A DNA stretch of 41,236 bases from Synergistaceae bacterium (GTDB lineage: Bacteria; Synergistota; Synergistia; Synergistales; Aminobacteriaceae), in the NCBI GenBank assembly GCA_031272035.1, contig JAISUO010000102.1, forward strand, positions 1 through 41,236, read 5' to 3'. The position numbers and the translations under genes were made by a program. The notes beneath the pieces are model-generated. The model did not search any database and was not told where the DNA came from. It was given only the letters and a program-made list of their open reading frames with translations. This document shows positions 25,331 to 32,875 of the stretch, piece after piece (positions within the stretch are counted from its first letter, which is position 1; each line of letters begins with the position of its first letter).

Positions 25331-25456
25331 ATGGCTGTTTTATTTTCGGGCGTTACCTGATGTGAAGCGTCCAATGCACGGGTCTGCATTTACGGATCGA
25401 CGGAGAAAAGCAGAACGGCCATGAGCGACACTCCAGCTTTAAATCTGGAAATTTGA
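25331..25456 (+). CDS. Candidate 41-residue selenocysteine-containing leader peptide or mini-selenoprotein
   Basis: AAGGAGG is followed 7 bases later by ATG 25331. The frame reads MAVLFSGVT, then UGA (25358-25360), then CEASNARVCIYGS and 18 further residues to a UGA at 25454. If the first UGA is read as selenocysteine, the product is 41 residues with Sec10 next to Cys11 and another Cys at 19. Directly after the UGA is a hairpin with bacterial SECIS geometry (25368-25399). The next genes, yedE and the yedF-like gene, belong to selenium metabolism. The frame is too short for a computed ORF list and stops at nine codons under the standard code. I do not recognise a family. It may be a regulatory leader that senses Sec-tRNA, or a small redox protein. 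Sec insertion itself is inferred. Confidence 0.55.
25361..25399 (+). promoter_or_regulatory. SECIS-like hairpin
   Basis: Starting right after the UGA: a 6-bp stem AATGCA/TGCATT (25373-25378 with 25385-25390) closes the loop CGGGTC. A lower stem TCC/GGA and CG/CG is interrupted by a TAC and a T bulge on the 3' side. The apical loop begins 18 bases after the UGA, has G among its first two bases and contains GGTC between TGCA arms, much like the tip of the E. coli fdhF SECIS. The 5' bulged U known from fdhF is absent. Confidence 0.6.
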
Positions 25457-25497
25457 ATTTGGAGATTTTGACCCGATATTTTTGATCTGAAAATTTT

Positions 25498-25546
25498 CGT
25501 CTGAGGTTCAGGGCGTGTTCCTGTCGTCAGACGCTCTCCATTTTTC
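25498..25546 (+). terminator. Terminator-like hairpin between leader frame and yedE
   Basis: CGTCTGA (25498-25504) pairs with TCAGACG (25527-25533), with an inner CAGG/CCTG stem. CTCTCC then separates it from a T run, with a second T-rich stretch after that. It is a fair but not perfect intrinsic terminator. Its position between a short leader and yedE is that of an attenuator. It could also simply end transcripts from the T2SS side. Confidence 0.5.
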
Positions 25547-25679
25547 ATTTTTTGTCCTCCGCTCCGCGTTCTTCATCGTTTTTTCTCCGAATCGATTCTG
25601 TCCCCTGCTCTCAAAATCGCAAAATCTGTAAAAAAATATATTGTTCAGGATTCAGGAAATCATTGGAGGTGGATGTGTT
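25547..25679 (+). other. Gap before yedE
   Basis: A pyrimidine-rich stretch with a possible TATATT -10 near 25637 but no matching -35. GGAGG at 25665-25669 precedes the yedE ATG by 10 bases. A nearer ATG at 25673 opens only a four-codon frame that overlaps the yedE start by two bases. Confidence 0.4.
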
Positions 25680-26777
25680 ATGGATAAAATTTTGACGTCC
25701 CGTCAGGGGCCATTGGTGGCCGGCGGGGTGCTTGGCGCTTTGGCGGCTCTGCTGGTCTGGTGGGGAAACCCCGCCAACATGGGGTTCTGCGCGGCCTGTT
25801 TCACCCGCGACATCGCGGGGGCTCTGGGGCTTCACCGGGCGGGTATCGTTCAGTATCTGCGGCCTGAAATTCCCGCCGCGATTCTCGGCGCCTTCGCGTC
25901 GGCTCTGTTCTTTCGGGAGTACGCCCCCCGGGGCGGATCGTCTCCGCTGGTGCGCTTCTTCCTGGGGGTCTGCGCCATGTTCGGCGCTCTCGTTTTTCTG
26001 GGATGCCCCTGGAGGGCCTACCTTCGCGTGGCCGGCGGAGACTGGAACGCGCTTTACGGAATCGGCGGTCTGGCCGTCGGCGCGCTGATCGGCATCGCGT
26101 TTCTGTGGAACGGCTTCAGCCTGGGAGCTGCCGAACGCAATCCCAAGGCCACAGGGCTGGTCATGCCCGTCATCGCCGTCATCCTGCTGGCCCTCGTGGT
26201 CCTGAAGCCCCTTTTCGGACCGGTCGGTTCCGACGGAGCGGCAACGGGACCCATCTTCTTCTCCAAAGAGGGACCAGGGGCCGCCCACGCGCCCTTCCTG
26301 ATCTCCCTGGCCGGAGGGCTCATCATCGGCTGGCTGGCCCAGCGCAGCCGCTTCTGCACCGTTGGCGCGCTTCGCGACCTCTTCATGCTGAGGGACGGCT
26401 ACCTGTTCCGGGGCATCGTCTCCTTCACCGTCGCGGCCTTCGTGGTCAACTACGCCCTGGGGCAGTTTCATCCGGGTTTTGAAAAACAGCCCATCGCCCA
26501 CACGCAGGAGCTTTGGAACTTCCTGGGCATGGTGCTGTCGGGGCTGGCTTTCACGCTGGCCGGCGGCTGTCCCGGTCGTCAGCTCATCATGGCGGGTGAG
26601 GGCGACGCCGACGCAGGGGTTTTCGTTCTGGGACTGCTGACGGGAGCCGCGTTCGCCCACAACTTCAGCGCCGCGTCCAGCGGAGCCGGAGTGGGCCCCT
26701 GGGGGATTCCGGTCACCATCGCCAGCCTTGTGGTCTGTCTCCTGATCGGTTTCAGCTGCACCAGGAAACAGGCCTGA
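25680..26777 (+). CDS. yedE: Selenium metabolism membrane protein YedE (FdhT-type transporter)
   Basis: 365 residues with about ten hydrophobic segments, two YeeE/YedE repeats. The N-terminal stretches NMGFCAACFTRDIAGALGLH and RFFLGVCAMFGALVFLGCPW are hallmarks of the selenium-associated YedE family rather than the thiosulfate YeeE branch. Conserved Cys in CAAC, GCP, FCT and GGCPGRQ probably line the path for a selenium or sulfur compound. The frame opens earlier (TTG 25641) but ATG 25680, with GGAGG about 10 bases before, fits the family start. It is followed after 35 bases by the yedF-like gene, the usual partner. The upstream UGA-containing leader strengthens a selenium role. Confidence 0.88.
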   Translation: MDKILTSRQGPLVAGGVLGALAALLVWWGNPANMGFCAACFTRDIAGALGLHRAGIVQYLRPEIPAAILGAFASALFFREYAPRGGSSPLVRFFLGVCAMFGALVFLGCPWRAYLRVAGGDWNALYGIGGLAVGALIGIAFLWNGFSLGAAERNPKATGLVMPVIAVILLALVVLKPLFGPVGSDGAATGPIFFSKEGPGAAHAPFLISLAGGLIIGWLAQRSRFCTVGALRDLFMLRDGYLFRGIVSFTVAAFVVNYALGQFHPGFEKQPIAHTQELWNFLGMVLSGLAFTLAGGCPGRQLIMAGEGDADAGVFVLGLLTGAAFAHNFSAASSGAGVGPWGIPVTIASLVVCLLIGFSCTRKQA

Positions 26778-26812
26778 GAAAAGCATTCAATCGAGTCAGG
26801 AGGAAATTAAGG

Positions 26813-27031
26813 ATGAACGACGTCATTACCATCGACACTTCGGGGCTCTCCTGCCCTCAGCCCGTTATAGAGCTCAAAAAGGTTCTCGATAAAACGCCCT
26901 CCGGCAGGGTGGAGGTTCTCGTGGACACCGCGACTTCCCGCAACAACGTCGCCCGCTTCGCCGGGGACAAAGGCTGGAAAACCACCCTGGAGGAACGCGA
27001 CGGAGGCTACAAAGTCATTCTGGAAAAATGA
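26813..27031 (+). CDS. yedF: TusA/SirA-fold sulfurtransferase-like protein (YedF N-domain type)
   Basis: 72 residues covering one TusA/SirA domain. IDTSGLSCPQPVIELKKVLD holds the conserved CPxP active-site Cys (about residue 14) that carries persulfide or perselenide. Selenium-linked YedF proteins are usually about 200 residues with a second DsrE-like domain, which is missing here with a normal stop codon, so this is a single-domain version or a plain TusA-like partner. AGGAGG lies 9 bases before ATG. It follows yedE in one transcript and is closed by a good terminator. Confidence 0.85.
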   Translation: MNDVITIDTSGLSCPQPVIELKKVLDKTPSGRVEVLVDTATSRNNVARFAGDKGWKTTLEERDGGYKVILEK

Positions 27032-27046
27032 AGAGGATACCAACAG

Positions 27047-27081
27047 GCTTTTGATTTCAATCTGGTATAAGCTGGTATAAG
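27047..27081 (+). repeat. Copy of 24-bp promoter-like element plus 10-bp duplication
   Basis: 27047-27070 matches the reverse complement of 11653-11676 at 19 of 24 positions and ends in CTGGTATAA. The last part is tandemly duplicated: CTGGTATAAG occurs at 27062-27071 and 27072-27081. It lies directly before a terminator and between convergent genes, so it cannot drive a normal gene on the plus strand. Confidence 0.6.
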
Positions 27082-27083
27082 GC

Positions 27084-27122
27084 ACGGGGGATATTCGAAC
27101 TCTGAACGTCCCCCGTTCTTAT
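27084..27122 (+). terminator. Rho-independent terminator after yedF-like gene
   Basis: A perfect 8-bp stem ACGGGGGA (27084-27091) with TCCCCCGT (27109-27116), 17-base loop, followed by TCTTATTTTT. On the minus strand no T run follows, so it serves the yedE-yedF unit. Confidence 0.85.
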
Positions 27123-27126
27123 TTTT

Positions 27127-28167
27127 CTATTCCTTCCAGGGTAAAATCACCGTTCGTCCCAGCGACTCACTGTTGCGCAGACGGTTCAAGGCTTCGTTGA
27201 TTTCGGAAAACTCGCAGGTCTGGTAAACAAAAGGTTTCAGGACGCCCTTTTCTACCAGTGCGATCGTTTCGCGCAGTTCTTTCGGAGTGCTGCCACGAAT
27301 TCCGATAATTTCCTTTTCATAAAGGACTAAATCCTGATAGTTCACGCTGAATTCAGGGTCACTGTAACCTGCCGCCACCACTCTGCCGCCCCGCCGCAGA
27401 ACCGCCACCGCCTCACCCACGGAAGCGGCGATTCCAATGTTGTCAAAAACGACATCACATCCGGCGCCATCGGTAAAACGCATAATTTCTTCCCTGAAAT
27501 TCTGAGTTTTGGTATTGATTACACCATCCGCTCCCGCTTTTTCGGCAAGAGCCAGTTTCCGATCCTGCCGACTGGTGACAACGACTTTCGCCCCCAGATG
27601 CCGGGCGATCTGGATTCCCTGGAACCCAAGCCCGCCGACCCCAAGGATACATACGATATCTCCACGCTGAACTCTGCCCTGAGCGGTGAAGGCATGATAC
27701 ATGCAGGCCACCGCATCGGGGATAATCGCCGCCTGTTCACAGGGAATTTCTCTGGAGATCGGGAAAACATTGGCGGCCGGAACAACACAATATTGCGCGT
27801 GGGAACCGTCGCGTTCAAAACCGATCCGCGTTCTGTGAACACACAAATTTTCTCTGCCTTCCCGACAAAAACGACATTTGCCGCACAGCACATCAATGGC
27901 GGCCACAAAACGGTCTCCCTTTTGGAGGTTATCCACCCCGGGGCCCACCGTATGGACTTCACCGCAAAGTTCATGGCCTGGCGTGTAAGGCAGGCGCACC
28001 GTGGAAATTTTTCCCTCCATAATATGCAGGTCGGAGGCGCAAATACCACTGGCCAAAACTCTGGCAAGCACTTCTCCTTCTCCGGGTTCAGGAATTGGAA
28101 GCTCGACCAGGTTCAGTTTTTCGTGAAATCTGAAAAGACGTGTCGCTTTCATAAATTCCTCTTTCAT
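27127..28167 (-). CDS. Zinc-dependent medium-chain alcohol/polyol dehydrogenase
   Basis: 346 residues. Catalytic zinc ligands are C43 (GICASDLH) and H65-E66 (GHELCGEV). The structural zinc set is C95, C98, C101 and C109 (CGKCRFCREGRENLC). The NAD(P)-binding Rossmann motif is GVGGLGFQG at about 175-183. It would oxidise a secondary alcohol or sugar-derived polyol. Two starts are possible: ATG 28167 (GGAG 6 bases before) or ATG 28152 (GAGG 5 bases before). It is the last gene of the mgl-type operon, 12 bases after the cyclase gene, so it probably acts on the imported compound. Confidence 0.9.
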   Translation of the reverse strand: MKEEFMKATRLFRFHEKLNLVELPIPEPGEGEVLARVLASGICASDLHIMEGKISTVRLPYTPGHELCGEVHTVGPGVDNLQKGDRFVAAIDVLCGKCRFCREGRENLCVHRTRIGFERDGSHAQYCVVPAANVFPISREIPCEQAAIIPDAVACMYHAFTAQGRVQRGDIVCILGVGGLGFQGIQIARHLGAKVVVTSRQDRKLALAEKAGADGVINTKTQNFREEIMRFTDGAGCDVVFDNIGIAASVGEAVAVLRRGGRVVAAGYSDPEFSVNYQDLVLYEKEIIGIRGSTPKELRETIALVEKGVLKPFVYQTCEFSEINEALNRLRNSESLGRTVILPWKE

Positions 28168-28179
28168 AAAGTTCTCCGT

Positions 28180-28866
28180 TCAGTCTCTCAGGGCCAACAC
28201 CCGCGTGGGAGAACCCTCTGCGCCGATGATCTTCAGGGGCAGGGCAATGACATCGAAGATGCTGTCCACCACTTTCCCCAGATTGGTCAGGTGTTCGATG
28301 TTCAAACAGCCGTGCTCCAGAAGAATTTTATGCACTTTGAACAAAGCGGGATTGAGCACGGGTTGCTTTGCGCCGATCTCCTGGAAGAAATCGAACCCCG
28401 CGATCTTCGTTCCGTGATCCACCAGCCACTGGGCCGCATCTTCCCCGAGGAAAGGAGAATCGTTCCAGTAGGCGTCCTGCCCGAACATTTTGTCGCTCCA
28501 TCCCGTATAAAGGAACGCCATCATCCCTTTTTTTATTTTTGATGACGCATAATCCAGCATAGCGGCTGTAACGGGTTCGTTGGGTTTCACCGCGGTACAG
28601 TTGATGCAGTACCCTTTGCCCATGAAATAATCCAGCGGCAATTCATCGATGGTTTTACCGCCGGGAACGATGTGACGCGGTGCGTCCAGATGGGTTCCCG
28701 CGTGGATGCCCTGCTGATAAAAACCCACCTGGATGCCGTCCTTCGAGGCATCACTGTAGAGCCGGAATTCCACAGGAGGCAGTGTTTTCCTGTTTCCGGG
28801 AGGTACTGACATATTGGAGACGATTCCCAGCGTCAAATCGATGATTTCTCTGTACTGAACAGACAT
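28180..28866 (-). CDS. Cyclase-family metal hydrolase (KynB/arylformamidase fold)
   Basis: 228 residues. The motif HAGTHLDAPRH (about 54-64) is the metal-binding signature of the cyclase family, which includes kynurenine formamidase and isatin hydrolase. No other kynurenine-pathway genes are nearby. In this operon, between a sugar permease and a dehydrogenase, it may open a lactone or hydrolyse an amide or ester formed in catabolism of the imported compound. That role is inference. The metal site and fold are well supported. Confidence 0.88.
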   Translation of the reverse strand: MSVQYREIIDLTLGIVSNMSVPPGNRKTLPPVEFRLYSDASKDGIQVGFYQQGIHAGTHLDAPRHIVPGGKTIDELPLDYFMGKGYCINCTAVKPNEPVTAAMLDYASSKIKKGMMAFLYTGWSDKMFGQDAYWNDSPFLGEDAAQWLVDHGTKIAGFDFFQEIGAKQPVLNPALFKVHKILLEHGCLNIEHLTNLGKVVDSIFDVIALPLKIIGAEGSPTRVLALRD

Positions 28867-28893
28867 AACCCACTTCCCCCTTTTATGCTTCGG

Positions 28894-29928
28894 TTACTTG
28901 CGCTGAATGTACTTCTGCGTGTCGATGGACACCGCCAGCAGGATGATGATGCCCTTAATCAGATACTGAACGTAGGTATTGACCCGCAAATACACAAGAC
29001 CGTAGCTGATGACCTGAAAAATCAGCACACCGATGACCACGCCGCCCACAGAGCCCACTCCGCCTCGCATGGAGACGCCCCCCACCACGCAGGAAGCGAT
29101 GGCGTCCAGTTCATAGCCGGAGCCCAGAGAGTTTGCCGCACTCCCCGTGCGCGCCGCCTCCAGAGAGCCGCCGAAACCGTAAAGCAACCCCGCCGTGGTG
29201 TAGATCATCATCATCGTCAGGACGATGTTGATTCCCGAGACGCTGGCCGCCTCGCTGTTGCCGCCGATCGCGAACATGTTGCGTCCCAGTCGGGTTTTAT
29301 TCCAGATGAACCATATGACCAAAGTAGTCAGAGTGGCGTAAATAACCAGATAGGGAATACCGGGGTTGCCCAGAGGAACGTAGCCCTGCGCAAAATGTTT
29401 GAATCGTTCGTCCAATCCTCCGATGGGAGAAGATTTATTCACCACGTCGAAATAGATGGACTGAATTCCGTAAAGAACCAGCTGAAAGGCCAGAGAGGCA
29501 ATGAACGGAGCAACCTTCACCTTAGCCACGAAGTAACACTGCAGAACCGCGAACAACGCGCAGAGGAGCATCGCCCCCAAAATGGGAATGAAAATCGGCA
29601 GCTCCGGCATTCCGGCGAAAATTCTGCGTTCGTAGGAGACACTTTGCAAAAGGCTCGCCGTCATAATGCCCGCAAAGCCCACCGCTCTTCCCAGAGAGAG
29701 GTCGGTGCAGCCCAGCACGATGATACCCGCCACTCCCAGCGCCAGAATGACGCGGGTGGAGGCCTGGGACAAAATGAACAGGAGGTTTCTGAACGTCAGG
29801 AGTCCGGGTTCAAGCACCACCATGCCAAAAAAGATCAGCAACAAAATGATATAAATCGCGTAGGTGAGCAAAAAACTCCCATACAGGGACGCCGCAGACT
29901 TGCCTGGTTCCGTTCCGGATCTCCACAC
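28894..29928 (-). CDS. mglC: Sugar ABC transporter permease, MglC/RbsC family
   Basis: 344 residues with about ten hydrophobic segments. The family motif GSGYELDAIASCVVGGVSMRGG (around 265-286) contacts the ATPase, and LGCTDLSLGRAVGFAGI is the conserved early loop. It forms the inner-membrane channel for the sugar captured by the MglB-like protein. It follows the ATPase gene by 19 bases and precedes the cyclase gene by 27. Length is close to E. coli MglC. Confidence 0.92.
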   Translation of the reverse strand: MWRSGTEPGKSAASLYGSFLLTYAIYIILLLIFFGMVVLEPGLLTFRNLLFILSQASTRVILALGVAGIIVLGCTDLSLGRAVGFAGIMTASLLQSVSYERRIFAGMPELPIFIPILGAMLLCALFAVLQCYFVAKVKVAPFIASLAFQLVLYGIQSIYFDVVNKSSPIGGLDERFKHFAQGYVPLGNPGIPYLVIYATLTTLVIWFIWNKTRLGRNMFAIGGNSEAASVSGINIVLTMMMIYTTAGLLYGFGGSLEAARTGSAANSLGSGYELDAIASCVVGGVSMRGGVGSVGGVVIGVLIFQVISYGLVYLRVNTYVQYLIKGIIILLAVSIDTQKYIQRK

Positions 29929-29947
29929 CTTCTCCGCCTCGCCTTAC

Positions 29948-31450
29948 TTAGAGGTATTTTGCGCTCAACAACATAATTTCTTCCTGGGTCGTTTCTCCCG
30001 CATTGAGGATCCCCGCCACTCTGCCGTTGCTCATGACAAGAATGCGATCACTGACGCCTAAAAGCTCCGGCATTTCCGAAGAAATGAAAATGACACTTTT
30101 GCCTTCCCGGGCCACTGCGTCGATAATTTGGTAGATTTCGTACTTCGCCCCCACGTCGATACCCCTTGTGGGTTCGTCAAGCAAAAAAATATCCGGACCC
30201 GCCAAAAGCCAGCGGGCGATGATGACCTTTTGCTGATTTCCTCCCGAAAGAGCGCGGGCAAAGGTTTTTTGGGAGGGCGTTTTGATTCGCAGCTTTTCAA
30301 TCATCGCTTTCGTATCCGCTTTGATGGCTTTATCGTTTACGACGCCCATTTTACAATAAGCCGGCAATTTCACTATGGCCGTATTGAAAGAGACGCTAAG
30401 ATCCTCAAAGATCCCCGACCTCCGGCGTTCCTCCGTAATGAGGGCAAAACCGTTGACAATGGAGGTGTGAGGCACAGGAGGCGGCAATTTTCTGCCGTTT
30501 TTCTCGATCGTGCCCTCCGCAAGGCGGCGAATGCCGAAAATCGTTTCCACCGCTTCCGTACGGCGGGCGCCCATAAGTCCCGCTATCCCCAAAACCTCCC
30601 CTTCATGCAGATCGAAGGACATATCTCTGACCGTGGGCTGATAATAGCCCGTCAGACCTCGGACACTCAGCACGACCCTGTCAGAAGGCCTGTTGTGTTT
30701 GGGAGGGAAGCGATTGACGATCTCCCGCCCCACCATCAGCCGGATAATTTTATCCGTGGTCAGATCCGAAGCCGCTTGAGTGGCGATCCATTCCCCGTCC
30801 CGCATAATCGTGACGTCATGAGACACCTGGAGGATCTCTTCCATCTTATGAGAAATATAAATGACGGCGCAGCCTCGCTCCGTCAGCCCGCGTATCATTT
30901 CGAACAGATGCCGTACTTCCTTGTCCGTCAGGGAAGAGGTGGGTTCATCAAGAACCAGTACTTTGGCCTGACAGGAAATTGCCTTCGCAATTTCTACCAT
31001 TTGACGCTGAGAGACTGAAAGCGTTCCTATTTTTATACGAGGGTGGATGTCGATTTTGAGCTGCTCGAAGAGGGCCTTTGTCTCATCGAACAATTTTTTT
31101 CTGTCCACAACGAAACCCCGGCAAAACAGGCGGCCAAGCCACACGTTTTCCATGACGCTCAGCTCCAGAACCTGGTTCAGCTCCTGATGGACCATGGATA
31201 CGCCGTGAGTCAGCGCCTGATGCGGATTTTCAAAAGAGACGGGGCATCCTTCCAGTAAAATTTCTCCCTCGTCCCGGATATAAATCCCGAAGAGGCATTT
31301 CATAAGCGTGGATTTGCCCGCTCCGTTCTCCCCCATCAATGCGTGAACCGTTCCAGGACGCACCTGCAGCCTTGCGTTTTTCAACGCCTGAACTCCTGGA
31401 AAATATTTATAGATTCCCCTCATTTCAAGAATATAGGGCGTATCTGCCAC
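29948..31450 (-). CDS. mglA: Sugar ABC transporter ATPase with two domains, MglA family
   Basis: About 500 residues, close to MglA (506). First domain: Walker A GENGAGKST at about 40-48, LSVSQRQMVEIAKAI, Walker B VLVLDEPTSSL. Second domain: degenerate Walker A (GLMGARRTE) as in all MglA/RbsA proteins, ALSGGNQQKVIIARWL, and FLLDEPTRGID. The frame extends to TTG 31489, but GTG 31450 has GAGGG 7 bases before it and gives the usual start just before YILEMRGIYKYFPGVQAL. It is separated from mglB by 100 bases with a small hairpin. Confidence 0.93.
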   Translation of the reverse strand: MADTPYILEMRGIYKYFPGVQALKNARLQVRPGTVHALMGENGAGKSTLMKCLFGIYIRDEGEILLEGCPVSFENPHQALTHGVSMVHQELNQVLELSVMENVWLGRLFCRGFVVDRKKLFDETKALFEQLKIDIHPRIKIGTLSVSQRQMVEIAKAISCQAKVLVLDEPTSSLTDKEVRHLFEMIRGLTERGCAVIYISHKMEEILQVSHDVTIMRDGEWIATQAASDLTTDKIIRLMVGREIVNRFPPKHNRPSDRVVLSVRGLTGYYQPTVRDMSFDLHEGEVLGIAGLMGARRTEAVETIFGIRRLAEGTIEKNGRKLPPPVPHTSIVNGFALITEERRRSGIFEDLSVSFNTAIVKLPAYCKMGVVNDKAIKADTKAMIEKLRIKTPSQKTFARALSGGNQQKVIIARWLLAGPDIFLLDEPTRGIDVGAKYEIYQIIDAVAREGKSVIFISSEMPELLGVSDRILVMSNGRVAGILNAGETTQEEIMLLSAKYL

Positions 31451-31529
31451 AGGGGATCCCTCCGCTCCACCAAAACGAGAGCGCGACAAAATGTCACGCC
31501 CCCGCAGCGTTCATATCCAAAATACTTTT

Positions 31530-31541
31530 GTGCTTTCGCAC
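31530..31541 (-). other. Small GNRA-loop hairpin after mglB
   Basis: On the minus strand GTGC-GAAA-GCAC forms a stable tetraloop hairpin 10 bases past the mglB stop, inside the operon and without a strong T run. Such hairpins often protect the binding-protein mRNA from 3' decay and so raise its level over the permease genes. Confidence 0.4.
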
Positions 31542-31550
31542 CGAATTCGC

Positions 31551-32573
31551 TTACTTCAGGATTTTGCCGTAAATCTCCCGCGCAAGGCTCGTGTTGCTTT
31601 TATCGATGGGGATATAGGGGATACGGACGTCATTCATGGATCCGAAGCCCTCCTTCAGTCCGGTCAGTACATCTTTTCCTGTGGCGAGGTTGTAGCTCAT
31701 CGTGTAAATACACACGCCCTCCCGACCTGCGTCCGACAGAATCGAGCCGATCAGCGTTCCGTTGTCGATGAGGGGAAGAACCTCCGGTAAAGCGTTGATC
31801 CCTACGATGCCCGATTTGATCTTTGCGCCGTTCAGAGATTCGACTGCCCCCAGCGTCATAGCGTCGCTGTTGGTGAGCACCATCTCAATCTTATCGCCGA
31901 ATTTACCCACCCAGGCGTCCATGACGTCCTTTGCCTCTGCCGTGCGGAAACGGCCTGTCTGAATGTCCAGTAATTCGACGGAGGCATTCAGATTTTTGAG
32001 GGTATACTGATTTGCCTCGGTACGGGCTTCGGCATCGGGATGTCCCGGCTCTCCCTTAATAATGACGTACTGCATTTTGCCGTCGCCATTTTTGTCGAAG
32101 GCCGAGTTGGCCTTAAAAGCCTCCCACGCCATTTTAGCCTGCATTTCACCGGACTGAGCCGGCGTCGTTCCCACATAAAAACATTTGTCGTAGCTCTTCA
32201 GGTCCTTTTCGGAAGGACAGCGGTTGAAAAACACCACGGGAATCCCTGCCGCCTTGAGTTTGTCGATCATGGCCCCGGCGGATTCGGGCGCCACAGCGTT
32301 GATGGCGAGGGCATCCACACCCTGCTGAATCAGATTGTCTACCTGTTCGACCTGTTTTGCCTGGTCATTCTGGGAGTCGACCATGATCAGTTCGGCTTTA
32401 CCGTCCGCGTTACTGTGTTCGATGCTGTTACGAATGTAGGAAACGTACGCATTTGAGTAATCAAAGATGAGCACACCCAAACGAGGTTTTTTTTCTGCCG
32501 CCGCCACTCCGGAAGCAAAAATCGTGAGAAGAGCCATGAAACCTGCCAACAGGATCAACGAAGATTTCTTCAT
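31551..32573 (-). CDS. mglB: Periplasmic sugar-binding protein, MglB family with altered ligand site
   Basis: 340 residues. A signal peptide (about 1-25, ILLAGFMALLTIFASGVAAA) precedes a periplasmic-binding fold with clear MglB features: DSQNDQAKQ, VVFFN, KGEPGHPDAEAR and the calcium-loop-like DKNGDGKMQ. Compared by eye with E. coli MglB as I remember it, His152, Asp154, Arg158 and Asn91 are kept. The positions of Asp14, Trp183 and Asp236 hold Asn, Phe and Asn, so the ligand may not be glucose or galactose. The frame extends to 32669 but ATG 32573, with GGAGGAG about 8 bases before, gives the signal peptide. First gene of the operon. Confidence 0.92.
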   Translation of the reverse strand: MKKSSLILLAGFMALLTIFASGVAAAEKKPRLGVLIFDYSNAYVSYIRNSIEHSNADGKAELIMVDSQNDQAKQVEQVDNLIQQGVDALAINAVAPESAGAMIDKLKAAGIPVVFFNRCPSEKDLKSYDKCFYVGTTPAQSGEMQAKMAWEAFKANSAFDKNGDGKMQYVIIKGEPGHPDAEARTEANQYTLKNLNASVELLDIQTGRFRTAEAKDVMDAWVGKFGDKIEMVLTNSDAMTLGAVESLNGAKIKSGIVGINALPEVLPLIDNGTLIGSILSDAGREGVCIYTMSYNLATGKDVLTGLKEGFGSMNDVRIPYIPIDKSNTSLAREIYGKILK

Positions 32574-32875
32574 CTTGTAACTCCTCCTTTGGTATTCAGG
32601 CGCCTGAGACACCGCCTGTATTTTTTTGCCCGAGAGTTCCGTCTTTTCCATAGCATACCTGCACCACAAGGTTCACCGAAATCAAACTATGAACGTCTTC
32701 CGCGCAGAAATCTCTCCATCGTTTTTTCATAATTAATGTTATTTACTTCTTCTTCTGGACGAAGGTATTATCACATATTGAGTATCACATTGCAACTTGA
32801 CATAATATACATGATAATATGCTAAATCCATGTTTGAAGGCATATTTTAAAACGCTCGAAGAGGAGGAAAGGTTA
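32574..32875. promoter_or_regulatory. Divergent control region between mglB operon and dehydrogenase
   Basis: This gap is AT-rich toward its right end. Plus strand: TTGCAA (32790-32795), a 17-base spacer and GATAAT (32813-32818), a good promoter for the dehydrogenase. An overlapping TTGAGT/CATAAT pair with 17 bases is also possible. An inverted repeat TATTATC/GATAATA (32766-32772, 32813-32819) touches the -10 and could be an operator. No strong minus-strand promoter for mglB was found by eye. Confidence 0.55.

Noticed and set aside
25331-25360. Simple nine-codon peptide ending at UGA
   Set aside because: Possible under the standard code, but a perfect ribosome site, a SECIS-like hairpin at the right spacing and adjacent selenium genes favour recoding. 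It stays the main alternative.
25680-27031. Thiosulfate uptake pair YeeE-YeeD
   Set aside because: YedE has the CAACFTRDIAGALGLH and GALVFLGCPW stretches of the selenium branch. The short partner alone would not decide.
27047-27122. Small RNA from the promoter-like element to the terminator
   Set aside because: The predicted start would fall only a few bases before the terminator hairpin, leaving almost no transcript body.
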